In this document: piece by piece, positions 11,441 through 22,541 of the stretch
Position numbering within the stretch: position 1 is the stretch's first letter
Layout of the letters: each line of letters begins with the position of its first letter
From: Mucor racemosus
Taxonomy: Eukaryota > Mucoromycota > Mucoromycetes > Mucorales > Mucoraceae
Direction of reading: 5' to 3'
Length of the DNA stretch: 64,000 nt
Assembly (NCBI GenBank): GCA_027405735.1
Contig: JAPEHQ010000025.1
Location: 310,001-374,000 of the forward strand
Made by a program: the position numbers and the translations under genes
Notes under the pieces: generated by a model
Seen by the model: the letters and a program-made list of their open reading frames with translations, nothing else
Database searches by the model: none
Told to the model about the DNA's origin: nothing

Positions 11441-13476
11441 AAATTAGATGTATATCGTGTGTTATCAAACGAGGATCAAGTATAAATATCATAGACCCCT
11501 TTACTACTTTCGTCTTCTCACCCTTTTCTATGATAACTCTTATTTTATATATTAACCAACATCACTGCAATTAGGTTTTGGTAAAATAATGTTTCATTAT
11601 TTAGCTTATCATTTGCTAATTTACCTAAAATAAAGTTGGTTCTTTTACTGGGTTTTGAGTAAATATTTAGCTTCCCTAAAATAATAACTAAGGTTCTATT
11701 CCAAGAGGAAGAATACTTGTTACTATTACTATTCAAGCACAGTGGATTTTTCATGCTGCGATTTGTTTATTTTGCATACTCTATTTTTAATAACTTGTGG
11801 CCTTCCAGTTAACATTGTGATAAACTTTATTATTTATTAAAAGAAAAAAGACGAGTTGAATTACATAGGAGATGTGGCGATCTGAAATCTGATAGATACT
11901 CCTTCAATATAATTCAAATATAATAGAAGTCATCAGCAAACAGCATAAGCCATAGCAAACTGATATTTTCTTGTATACAGATATTCCATTATAAGCATAA
12001 CTTAACCTTGTTATTAGTAAATAAGTACAGGATCATAACAATTATTCTTAACAAATCCGTCCTATGGGAACATAATATCGCTTCTTTGCATAAGATAGAT
12101 CAGATTTATAATATGTAGTAGGTAGGCATTGAAGAAGTAGCTATTGCTTGACAACATTTCGTTGATCACTCATTTAGCCAAACTCGTTCTTTACAGTTTG
12201 ATGTAGTCAATCAACAGGTGAAAGATTGTCCTTGTCAAGGCTTCCTATGAAATCGTACTATATACAAGCACATATATCTTTTCAAGTAGTAGAATCGAAA
12301 TATATATACACTAGTAAGCTTATTAGAACGGATTTAAATACAATACATCTACTTGCTAAAAATACTCAGAGTAAGGTACCTCTAACCAATCTTTTGCAAC
12401 TACACGTCTGTAGCTTCAACTATTAATGCAAATTTCATATCTCATCTATCCAATAAAAAAATATTTATACTACACCACCATCACAGATAATGTTAAAAGA
12501 TTGATTAACTCTGGGAGTTAGTAAATAAATCGCTAAAATGAATAGCTACAACGCTACGTCAAGGTCTGTTATTGAAAGCCCTTGTATTTAAAAAAAACTC
12601 ACAATTTTTAATACGTTAGAGGTTTTTCACGATCTAATCATCAACATTGGGTATAGTCTGCCTACGTCCCGCATTCCAATGGGGTCCTCACATTGTATGG
12701 TCTGCCCACGTCCTGCATCTTGTACTTTGTTTTGTAGACCTGATGACAAGTAAAGGTCTCCCCACATCCCAGCTTTATTTGAGAAAGTGTTGGCCTCTCC
12801 TTTTTTTTTTTTTTATCTTTTTTGTAACTAATTCTTTTATGTGTAGCAGAAAGACATTATTGATTTCCCTTTAAAACATACGAATACTCAAATGTACTTG
12901 TGAAGTTAGATTATGCCCATACTTTGCGCTGCTACTAGAAAGATATAGTTTAAACGCTGTAAGGATTTAGCTAGTTATCTCCCAAGTGCTATTATCATTG
13001 ATTTTCTTATAAAGATACCTTTACCTGGTGTCGTGCAAAATAAATAATATCACGATTTCCTGTTTTTGCACATATTTTGTTTTAAAATGTCAACCGTTCA
13101 TCTTATTTGTTTTGAAAAAAGGAACTTCGTTGAACAAAAACTGATTGATATTCATAATAAAACTTTTGGCAATAGATTATAATAAAAACGATAATTGATA
13201 GTAGGCGATTGAAGATACTGATGTAAATACGCACCAAAGCCTAAATAAGCTCTGCAAAAAATGGATTCATCACTGGTGCTATCGGCTAGGCGTCCACAGG
13301 CGGCTGTGATCACCAGTGCTACGGCATGGACTCCTAATGATAAAAAATGGAGCGCCTAAATATTTATTCAAAACCCAGTAATAATGTTAGAGATTGAAAC
13401 CAAGTTTTACCTGCGATGGAAAGCAATGTGTAGTAATAATATCTGGCAAAAGTAAATACCTTGCCAGTAATGTTGT

Positions 13477-13478
<2 letters not shown>
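11441..13478. other. Gene-poor AT-rich interval
   Basis: No gene recognised. Three imperfect repeats of a gtctgcctacgtcccgcat-like motif occur near 12656, 12701 and 12757. A short GC-rich island at 13262-13345 contains cactggtg and its complement caccagtg about 35 nt apart. Neither matches an RNA gene I know. Confidence 0.4.

Positions 13479-13510
<32 letters not shown>
13479..13510. repeat. (AT)n microsatellite
   Basis: About 16 perfect AT dinucleotides upstream of the MAPKK gene. Confidence 0.95.
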
Positions 13511-13512
<2 letters not shown>

Positions 13513-13689
13513 AGTTCTTCTTATAAGTCTATAAACTGAATATTCATTCCATTTGAAAGATGGGATGATTGAATTAAAAGACAATGTCGTGACTTTTACT
13601 GCCCTATGTAAAGCAAACAAAAAGCAATTGAAAAACGGGGAGGAAACCCGAGCATTTTAGTCATATAATCTTTTATTATATTCTTCTTC

Positions 13690-13747
13690 TAGTTTTCTTT
13701 CTTTCTTTCTTTCTTTCTTTTTTTCTTTCTTTCTTTATATAAATAAT
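13690..13747 (+). promoter_or_regulatory. Pyrimidine tract (CTTT)n and TATA-like run before the MAPKK start
   Basis: A CTTT-rich tract runs to about 13737 and is followed by TATATAAATAA, 10-20 nt before the ATG at 13757. CT-rich tracts near transcription starts are common in fungal promoters. The TATA-like run is too close to the ATG to act as an ordinary TATA box for a leader of normal length. Confidence 0.45.
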
Positions 13748-13756
13748 ATATCTCCA

Positions 13757-15331
13757 ATGTCACTTACACCTGAAATGACTCTAGGTCAACCAAAATCCGG
13801 TAAGCGTAAGCCCGGACTTCGTTTAACCTCCAAACATCTTCAGCCAGCTTCATCTTCTCCATCACCCAATTCATCCTCTTCTTATCTCGGTACCTCTCAG
13901 TCCAACACTAGATTTCGAGAACAAATTGGTAATATTGTAAATGGAAATAATGGACCTGGAGATAATTATAGTAGCCAGCCTGTTGAGGAAGAAGAGTCGT
14001 CTTTAGCTGCTTCTTATTTACAATCCACTCAACCATTATCACAACAAGAACAGGACATAAAAAATCAAGATATTCCAGTTTTACGTGAGGCTCCTCTTCC
14101 TCCACCTACTATTAATACTGGACAACAAGTAGTAGAATCAAATTCACATTTTATGGAAATGAAAGCAGAAGATCTCGAAACTTTATCTAGATTGGGTGAA
14201 GGTGCGGCAGGTACCGTACGTAAAGTATTGCATAAGCCAACTCAATTAGTCATGGCAAAAAAGGTTTGTATTTTTTTGTAATGTCCAAGACAACCTGATT
14301 TCTTAATTATTTATTGTTCTAGTCCATTTCTACTGAACCCGACCCAGCTGTTCAACGTCAAATCTTACGTGAATTAGCATTCTTAAAAACTTGTGATTCA
14401 CCCTATATTGTATCATTTTATGGTGTATTTTTAGATGATGGGGATACTACAGTCTCGTTGTGTATGGAATATTGCGAAGCTGGAAGTTTAGAGGATATTT
14501 ACAAAAGAGCAAGAGATTTAGGAGGTGTTATTGGTGAGCCAGTTCTTGAACGCATTGCAGAATCGGTATAGTTTTCTTTTGCTTTCAATGATTCAATACA
14601 ACTAATTTACTGTCATGGTTTTAGGTCTGTAAAGGTCTAGTTTATTTACATTCAAAACGAGTAATTCATAGAGGTATGTATATAATATTATATATTTATT
14701 TCAATTATATTTAAGTAATGTATTATAAATAGATATCAAACCATCTAATATATTGGTGACACGAAAAGGAGAGATTAAACTTTGTGATTTTGGTGTATCT
14801 GGTGAATTGATCAATTCTATCGCACAGACATTTACAGGAACTCAGTATTATATGGCAGTAAGTAGGATAATATAAACATTGAAGAAAGGAATTATCTTTA
14901 ACTCGTCAAACTCCTTAAAAAAAGCCTGAGCGTATTCAGGGTAACGCCTATGCTGTACAGTCTGATATTTGGTCACTTGGCTTGACTTTAATTGAAGTGT
15001 CACAAAATAGACCTGCTTTACCTCCTCCAGATCAACCTCATCTTTCAATCTTTGAATTACTTGATTTTATCGTACGTCAACCTGTGCCAGAAATTCAAGG
15101 AAATCATATTTCAGATGAATGTAAAAATTTTGTAGCCGTTTGGTGAGTTATTTCTGAATTTGTTGGTATTGATATGAAAATACTCATTTTTATTTTTTCC
15201 ACAGTTTAACAAAAGATCCTAATTACCGTCCAACACCTGCTCGTATGTTACAACATCCATTCATCTCGAAATGGGAAAATGTACATATGGATTTAGGTCA
15301 ATGGGTTAAAGAAGTTTGGGGATGGAATTAA
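13757..15331 (+). CDS. MAP kinase kinase, Mkk1/Mkk2 (cell wall integrity) type
   Basis: Six exons (13757-14263, 14323-14565, 14625-14673, 14733-14857, 14925-15142, 15205-15331) give 422 residues. Residues 1-140 are Ser/Pro/Gln-rich. The kinase domain (about 141-410) has LGEGAAGTV (glycine loop), AKK (ATP lysine), [10 protein letters not shown] (catalytic loop), [12 protein letters not shown] and the MAPKK activation segment with S and T in [10 protein letters not shown], then YYMAPERIQG. Choices such as EAGSL, IGE...IAES and [13 protein letters not shown] fit the Mkk1/2 branch better than Ste7 or Pbs2. Such kinases act below Bck1 and phosphorylate the Slt2/Mpk1 MAPK in response to wall stress. 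All introns are 59-75 nt and GT-AG. Start chosen at the first ATG of the open first exon, after the CTTT tract. Confidence 0.9.
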
Positions 15332-15799
15332 TTATAATAAAAAAAATTTTTTTTTTTTGTGGATCGATTCAAATTTGCAAAAGTTGGTTAATATTTTTTG
15401 AAGTAAAGCCTATTTTACAAGGATTATAATACATATTGAAAAGTTATCGAGTAGATCATCTTAATTTAATCGTTAGATATTGGTAATTCAAGTAATTTTC
15501 GCATTTTGTTGTCGGGGACTTCAATTGGCCATCGCAGAGCTTGGAATCTCAATAATTCTTTAACGCCCAAATCTTTCTATTTTTCAAAAACTAAAAATAC
15601 AAAGACATAGAATATGTATTGGAGATCAGATTACATTTTTTTTTTTTCGTTTGATAAATAGTGTTCAAAGACATAAAATATTCCTTTAAAGTTTGCTGCA
15701 CTCGGGGAACGAAACAAGAAAATCAATATAAATATTTATAAGAATAAAGGAATAATATGTATAATTTAAAGGCTATAATTAAAAAAAAAATAAAAGAAA
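15332..15799. other. Shared 3' intergenic region of convergent genes
   Basis: Lies between the MAPKK stop (+) and the arrestin stop (-). A/T runs and several AATAAA-like strings on both strands fit 3' UTRs; no ORF of interest. Confidence 0.5.
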
Positions 15800-17686
15800 C
15801 TACCAATCCTCATCGTACAAGCCAGGAATAACAGTAGCTTCCCCCAGATCTTGTCCGTGATATGCTCCACGAGCCTGTCTTGTCATAAACACAGTTCTTT
15901 CCTTTCTCTCTTTTCTCAATTCAAATTGAGGAGGTAATTCAGGCAAACTAAAATAACTAGGTGGTTGTTCTTCAGATGAATTTGGACTCATTAAGGCAGC
16001 TGTCAGAGGCCCAACAAGTTCGCTAGGTAAACCTTGTGGTGCTGGTGGTTCTTCTAATGTGGGATCAAAGAACAATGGACATTCCGTAGATTGACGATAA
16101 TGTTGAATAGCTGTCAAATCCGGGATTCTCAGTAATTGATCATAAGGTAAATTTGCAATAGTCAGGGGAATGGCAAATTCATTGACATGACTTGACTTGA
16201 ATAAATGACCTTGCTCGATAGTTACTTGAAAACAAAGATCATAATGAACTCTAGTATGACGAGAGATAAACGATGGTGACACCAGACGTGTAGGTACATC
16301 AAATTTGATGGTTTCTGATAACTGTGTTAAATCAGTTGTAGAAGGAAGAGTTACTGCATCTTGAATGACGGTTCTGATGTTTTCTCTGAATGCTGTACCT
16401 TGTTGAACTAACATTTTGCCTTCATGATGTTTACGGAATCTATATACTAGACTTGTGATTTTTGAGTCTGAATGAAGGATCATCATGTTGAGTTGCATTT
16501 TGAATGGTTCATCCGGACAATAGGTTTGTTTGTATAGTTTAGCCTGCACTTCGGCTAGAGCTTGTTTTTTATCTTTCATTAACGTTGTTTTATATACCCA
16601 TTCTTTATCTACATTCATAGGCTCAGTACAATTGTTTTCCCGTACATAAATAATCTCTTAAAAGTTTACCAGCAATAGAAACTATGATAGGTCTGTAAGG
16701 TGTTATGTATTCTCTACTCTTTAATCCCGATTGAAAAGCAGGTCCATCTGCTTGTGCTGTCCAAATATAACGAATACCAAAACCAGCAGGCTCTTCCATA
16801 GAAGGAGGATAATTTACATTTGGAAACTATACGACATGTTTAATTTGTGTCCACATCGATAATCTTTTTTATGAATATAAATACCTTTAATGCGAACGAA
16901 TACTCATAGCGTCCAGGCTCAATTTCATCCCAAGCACACTGAGAATAAGCTAAAAAAAAAGCATTAAAGTTAATGTTTGTGCACCTTTGCCATCACGTCA
17001 TTTTTTAGTGTTGTATACATACGAGAGGCTTCTTGGCCATGTAACTTCCATTCAGTCTCGAAATAAGTTGTAATCATTTCATGAACCCATTCACCTTTAC
17101 CATCAGTTCCACCTTCATCTACTTTAACCATTGCAGCTTCTTCTGCACGAAACTATAAAACATGACATGTTACACAACGCGCATATATCATCCCCCAACA
17201 AAATTGCTTTACCTTGATTCTAATTCTTGTAACATGAATTCTTTCACATAAATTTAATATAACTTTTCCTCGAACAATACGATTTGGACGTATAATGACA
17301 TGATTACCACCATCAAATTCAATAGTCAGCATTGAAGAGTTTGACGATGCCACACTTTCCCTTCTATTACCTGAACCAACAGCCGAACTCTCTCTTCTTC
17401 TATTTGAACTGGTGCTACTACGATTCGATGAATGATCAGTATGGTTACTTGGTTGTTGTTGTTGTCCATTTAAAAAAGATCCAAATGAAGGGGCGCTTGA
17501 TGATAACTGAGATTGAGAATTTCTTCTTTCAGAGGATGACATTGGATGATTGACAGATAATAGATCTTGAGGAGGATTTAAATGAGTAGAACGTGTTGGA
17601 GAATGTGATTCAGGCGGTGGCATAGGGATAGAAGTTGAAGATAAGGAAGGTCTATGTCTTGTTGAAGTGCTTCTTGGAATTGACAT
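15800..17686 (-). CDS. Alpha-arrestin (ART-type ubiquitin-ligase adaptor)
   Basis: Exons read right to left: 17686-17213, 17152-17023, 16949-16885, 16826-16670, 16608-15800, 544 residues. Residues 1-115 are Ser/Pro/Asn-rich. An arrestin N-like beta-sandwich follows (LTIEFDGG, IIRPNRIVRGKVIL, WDEIEPGRYEYSFALKFP, LPPSM-like region), then an arrestin C-like domain (KLYKQTYCPDEPF through SHVNEFAIPLTIANLPYD). The C-terminal tail holds PPSY, a PPxY motif (about residue 494), the docking site for Rsp5/Nedd4 ligases. Family members recruit Rsp5 to plasma-membrane transporters for endocytosis; the cargo cannot be inferred. Reading the penultimate exon past its donor at 16669 gives a premature stop, so the 61-nt intron is required. 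The final acceptor ends in aatgtag. Confidence 0.85.
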
Positions 17687-17804
17687 GGCTTGTGATGAAT
17701 AGAAGCAATAAAAAAAAAAAATAAAAAACAGAAGAAAGAAAGAAAGAAAAGAGACATTTTTTGAACCGCCAATTAAATATGAAATTTTGTTTCAAATCGT
17801 CATT

Positions 17805-18038
17805 TTACAATATGGATAGATCCATTGATTTTTTAATTTTTAACAATATGCTAATTTTCCAATTATCTAATTTTGTCATTTGGTCGAATTCAAAGACTTT
17901 TTGGCCAAATAAATCTTGATCATTGTTCTCTACGCAGCCCAAAATGCCTAGTAAGAATTGATATTCTCGGGTATTTTCAAATGATAAATCCATAGCACAG
18001 TATTTATTTAGTAATTGGTGACATTTCACGGTATCCTA

Positions 18039-18074
<36 letters not shown>

Positions 18075-18927
18075 AATATAAATAAACCAAGTACAGAAAC
18101 ATACTTACCCCAATACACATGGAGCATAATCCTGCTTTCAAGAAATACTCTTTTATCGACCATTTTGTCAATTGATTATCCATTGAATCTGTTGCTACTC
18201 TTTCAAAGTTATCAATTGCAACATCATATTGTTCTAGTTGAGCTGCAAAATGTGCTACTTTCAATAGACATTTATTGATCATTCTAAATGTAGAAAAGAC
18301 TTTGTTTTTTAGCATATATATATATAAAGAACATTCATGCAAAGTAACAACAACTTACGCTGGTGAATCATCGGCCATGTATAGATTGGATGCTTGTTCC
18401 CAATGATCTTTTGCTCCATTCAAGTCTATAATTTCAGATTCATAAATCTCGGCTATTTCTTGATGATGCTTTGCTGCATTTCTAAAGTTGGATGTTTCTT
18501 TATCTACTTGGATAGCGAATTGTAAAGCTTCTATTGCAGCTATATTCTTGATTTGTTCATTAAACAGCTCTAAAATGTTTATTGTTTCATTCTTCCTACC
18601 TCTGGCATCAATGCGTTTCAAACATTTGGCTGCATTTTCAAATGATTTAGATGATTCATATTGTAAATCAGTTGTAGTCTTATAGAGTTCTGCAGCTTTA
18701 ATGTAAGCGCTGCCAGCATCTTGCCCTAATTTTGTAATGAAAATGAGTAAAAATTAACCGAAAAGAACATACAAAAACAAACATCTTTGGGCTAATTTAA
18801 ACGTGTTTCCTGCTTTTTCGTATATTTCAGCTGCATCTTCTTGTTTGTTGGTTGAATTAAACCAAGTCCAGCTATTTAATTTCTTCTCGGCTTGTAAAAT
18901 CAAGTCGTGTGCCTGATGTTCAGACAT
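17805..18927 (-). CDS. SEC17: Alpha-SNAP, Sec17-type SNARE disassembly adaptor
   Basis: Exons 18927-18783, 18725-18359, 18283-18109 and 18035-17805 give 305 residues, slightly longer than the usual 290-295. TPR-like helical repeats run through the protein: [95 protein letters not shown] and [13 protein letters not shown], ending in [19 protein letters not shown], which matches the conserved C terminus that stimulates NSF/Sec18. The protein binds cis-SNARE complexes and recruits Sec18 for their disassembly at membranes. The third intron holds an (AT)n run (18041-18070). The 118-nt gap to the downstream arrestin start is short and pyrimidine/purine-rich. Exon boundaries all have GT-AG. Confidence 0.92.
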
Positions 18928-19349
18928 TTGATGTGTGATTTTGAATAGGAAAAGAAAGACAAGTTATGAAAGAAAAAGGGTGGTTTTTTTTGGTTTTTTT
19001 TTTTGGTTTTTTTTCTTTCTTTCTTTTTTTTTTATGATACAAGTAAAAATGTTATTCAGAATGATTGAATGAAAGAGAAAGAGAGAGTATGCGGTGCGTC
19101 ATGCGCTTGTTATTTTGTGTTATAATGGACTGGGTCTTTTGTGTGGGGCCTTTTTTTTTTTTTTTTTTTTTTTTTTATATTTTTTTTTTTTGTATTTTTT
19201 CTGAATCCTGATACATGGATTCGAACCACCTCTAACTATACGCAAAACTAAACAAAATAAACCACACCATACATTTCCTCCTGTATAATTGGGTGGATCA
19301 GAGTGTGTAGTGATAACAGATGTAATAGATGTACCAAACAAATATTAAA
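18928..19349. other. Upstream region of SEC17 with long T tracts
   Basis: Contains T-rich runs at 18985-19032 and about 40 nt of T/A at 19151-19199, and a ggattcgaacc string (19217) resembling a tRNA B box on the minus strand. No matching acceptor or anticodon stems could be built, so no tRNA is called. A decayed tail of the transporter pseudogene may reach in here. Confidence 0.4.
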
Positions 19350-20320
19350 ATAGGTTTGTAAAATAGTAATCCATTTGCTGCTGTAATATTTTCATAACCA
19401 GCTACTTCTGGAAGCACAACACCAAGCATAATAATGTATCCTGCACCAAACATAATAATGTATCCTGCACCAAAGAAGTCATATAGTACTACATAAACCC
19501 AAATAGCTGCATCATTATAAGCTGTAGTCTATACGGATAAACTAAATATTCCAGATAAAAAGGTACAAACAAATACAGTGTTTCCACCGTCAATTAGAAT
19601 GTTCTTCTGTTTTTAAGACAACATGTAGAACTTACATGGTAAATAAAAAGCAGGTATCTATGGATATAAATATACACGAATAAATGAAATATACACACTT
19701 TAAAAGTTTACCAAATAACCAAATGTCGTGACAAATCCAATTACGAGTAAAATGATAAATTGTGGATTCTTCAATAAGGATATTTGTGTTTGAATCATTG
19801 ATCCATTTATTATTGAGGCTGTGGTTGCTTTGCTTAATTTTGATATGCAGGACATTCTTTTATCAAAAAACGTAGCGATTATTATAAAAAAGAAACAAAT
19901 AAAGCCGGAAATACGTAAAGCCCAACGATAACCTAAATGTTCAATAGCTGCTTGACAGATATTTGATACAACTAAACCTCCAATACCGCAACTACTGATT
20001 GTAATATCAACTGCAAGATCACGTTTTTTGGAAAAACATTGCTGAGGTGCTCCAATACAGGAAAACCATACAAGAGAAGCACCCAGACCAAATAAAACGT
20101 CTTGCGTTAAATACAAATGCCAAATTTGATGACTAATACTAGCCAACATCATGGTTAATGGGGGCAAGCTATAGCTGCAATAGCCAGCATTTTTGTATAG
20201 CCTAGTTTAAGAGTTACCCGTTCGCCGACAGGCCCAATCCAATTTTTCTTCTTTATCAGAACCAATGATAGTATTCTCTTCATCATCCTTTACTGTGTTT
20301 TTTTTTTCCATTTACCTTTC
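19350..20320 (-). pseudogene. Decayed MFS transporter, monocarboxylate-transporter-like
   Basis: The minus-strand segment 20167-19700 encodes membrane segments (FGLGASLVWFSCIGAPQQCF, KRDLAVDITISSCGIGGLVV, ALRISGFICFFFIIIATFF, LLKNPQFIILLVIGFVTTFG) typical of fungal MCT/MCH-type MFS proteins. A lower segment (about 19565-19385) encodes WVYVVLYDFFGAGYII and LPEVAGYENITAANGLLF. An in-frame TAG lies just above it, and FGAGYIIM occurs twice because of a 24-bp tandem duplication (about 19427-19474). The N-terminal cytoplasmic tail (KDDEENTIIGSDKEEK) is followed by a stop and lacks the first membrane segments. Several disabling changes, so a pseudogene; an unspliced or misassembled gene is the less likely alternative. 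Confidence 0.7.
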
Positions 20321-20821
20321 CATTGGAAATAAAAATACATGATCAATTACAACTGCCTTTTTATATCTATGATGAGAGACATTTCAATACTGTTGATCTT
20401 CAAAGATCTCCTCTTTTTGTCCCCGTTGTATGTCATAAATTGCTATATATTAAACAGCACTGACTCTATTCAATACACCATATAACTCTGATGTTTAGTT
20501 GTTGGATTCGCACTTGATGTCAAATAAGAATTCTTAAGATATTTGCAACAAGAGATTTAAGTGTTCAATGCCCGCATACAATGTGGAAAGAATGATTGAC
20601 GACAATAATCTAAATGACATGCCATGTTTCATTTTAATGTTCATCTACTATTAAAATTATCAATGAAACCTCGGTTTGATTTTTATTCGTAGTGAAGACT
20701 TTATTTCGCACAAAAAGATGTCTTGTTCCAACCAATCTAATATGAAATCTCTCCTTCAAGCCCTATCTATTCAGTTTGTAAATCTAATGATTCAAAGTGT
20801 CAAAGAAACATCCCTGGTTCC
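20321..20821. other. Intergenic DNA, no gene seen
   Basis: Lies between the transporter pseudogene and the phosphatase stop codon. No repeat or ORF of note. Confidence 0.45.
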
Positions 20822-21331
20822 TTATTTCTTTGTAAAAAAATTATCCATTTTTGATTGTTTTGCTCCAGAATTAGTAGCGAATGCATGTAAAGCATTTTCA
20901 AATTGAAACGGTGTAATGCCAGTTCTTGTATTCACATGTACGAAATGCACACCCAATTTACACACTTCACGATTTCTACTCTCATCATCAAAAAACAGCA
21001 TATCACTACACGAAATGCCTGATTTTTCTGAAAGAGATCGAAAATGCATTAGTTTACTACCTGGATAGATTTCAAGATAATCAACGTTTTCCACTAGCGT
21101 GGTATTATTGAGATCAGGAATACGTAAAAGTGCAATAGCTTTTTTTGCCCTATTTCATAGTTAGCCTCCTATATTAATTTGATTAAACAGTAAGCTTACC
21201 ATTCAGGTGTTTGTGTTCTTGAAGCAATTCCAATTTGTATCTCAGGAAATGTTTTAATAAGTGCAATAATTGTAGCTGTATGTTCAAAAAATCCTAATGA
21301 TTCTCCTAAACTACAACACACTAGATTAGTC

Positions 21332-21370
<39 letters not shown>

Positions 21371-21657
21371 CGAAATGTTGCTGGAAATACTTACGGGTTG
21401 ATTACTGTATTGGATGATTCATCATAAACATAAGGTGGTCCTATAATAATTTATTGTATGAGATATGGCGCTTGCATGCATCAATACAAAATCGTATTAC
21501 CGCCTGTACAATCAATCCTAAAAGCGCACATTAGTAATCGTTACTATCTAAATCTGTATTTTATGTCTTACCAATCTGGCCATAATGTGTAATCCAAGTC
21601 GAATACTATCATCTTGGGAAGTTTACTAGGCACCTTTTTCAAAATCGATTTAGTCAT
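20822..21657 (-). CDS. Magnesium-dependent phosphatase-1 (HAD family)
   Basis: Exons 21657-21572, 21517-21501, 21440-21395, 21310-21200 and 21149-20822 give 195 residues. Motif I is VFDLDYTLWP (nucleophile Asp of DxDxT), motif II lies in IGIASRT, and motif III/IV in LFFDDESRN, the MDP-1 signature. Length fits the family (about 160-195). MDP-1 proteins dephosphorylate phosphotyrosine or protein-bound sugar phosphates in vitro; the cellular substrate is uncertain. The second exon is only 17 nt and encodes IDCTG plus split codons; it is needed to keep frame between PDW and GPPYVYDES. The intron at 21311-21394 carries a (CA)n run on the plus strand (21335-21369). Confidence 0.88.
21335..21369. 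repeat. (CA)n microsatellite inside an MDP-1 intron
   Basis: About 16 CA units on the plus strand, read as (TG)n in the sense of the gene, between donor 21394 and acceptor 21311. Confidence 0.92.
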
Positions 21658-22299
21658 TGTTGAATGAGTTAAAGAAGTGAATAGAACCAAATATATTGAT
21701 TGAAAGTTTGCATTTATAGTTGGGCGCAGTCATAAGCCCCTTAAAGAAACTACGATTACTGCTGCGGCATAACGTAGCATCGTTGAATCAGTGCATTTGT
21801 TTAGAGCAAGTAAAAACCAATATACATTTTGATATGTCGTGTGTATTTTGATTAGGGATGCTGTCGAGCCCAGCTTATACTAGTAAATTTGGCTGGCAAA
21901 GCCCGGCTCGACACCGATGCTAATTTTGATAATCTTCAAATCTCGCTATGTTTAAATAATAACATCAACTTTTTATCTCTTCGAAAGCAACTTTATTTAA
22001 TCAAATTCGCCGAATTTTTAATCATTAAAAAGTTTTATTACGCAAATAATGCATTATAAAACATACTTTAAATGCATAAGCGAAAAAGCACCATCTCATA
22101 TATGCTTTTATAATTTTTCTTTACTTGATTATGCATTTATATGTGCAGTATCCATCTCGTAAATTAGTCACATGCCTGATTAGACTGCCTTCCTCGTAAT
22201 AGCTATCAAGATTACCGAGGGAAATCTACCGAGGGGAATTAAGTATATGAAGAGAAGAGAAGAATCTGCCTTTTGTCTTATTCTTGTTTTCTTTTTGTC
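21658..22299. other. Intergenic region upstream of MDP-1
   Basis: Besides the 74-bp inverted-repeat element at 21851-21924, no gene or RNA was recognised. Confidence 0.45.
21851..21924. mobile_element. Miniature inverted-repeat element P, copy 1
   Basis: About 74 bp whose ends are imperfect inverted repeats of about 24 nt: ATTAGGGATGCTGTCGAGCC at the left, and ATTAGCATCGGTGTCGAGCC when the right end is read on the opposite strand. The centre reads agtaaatttggctggc. A second copy, reversed, is inserted in LTR L7 at 49685-49753. GC-rich relative to the surroundings. Confidence 0.7.
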
Positions 22300-22541
22300 T
22301 TTTTTTACTTGTTTTTTACTTGTTTTTTACTTGTTTTTTACTTGTTTTTTACTTGTTTTTTACTTGTTTTTTACTTGTTTTTTACTTGTTTTTTACTTGT
22401 TTTTTACTTGTTTTTTACTTGTTTTTTACTTGTTTTTTACTTGTTTTTTACTTGTTTTTTACTTGTTTTTTACTTGTTTTTTACTTGTTTTTTACTTGTT
22501 TTTTACTTGTTTTTTACTTGTTTTTTACTTGTTTTTTACTT
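22300..22541. repeat. 11-bp minisatellite (ACTTGTTTTTT), about 22 copies
   Basis: Nearly perfect tandem copies from the first acttg at 22307 to the last actt at 22538. Because 11 is not a multiple of 3 and the unit lacks stops, all three forward frames stay open and encode the same Phe/Leu-rich repeat. It should not be annotated as a gene. Confidence 0.97.

Noticed and set aside
19190..19240. ggattcgaacc as a minus-strand tRNA T arm
   Set aside because: No 7-bp acceptor pairing and no anticodon arm at the right spacing; lies in decayed transporter DNA.
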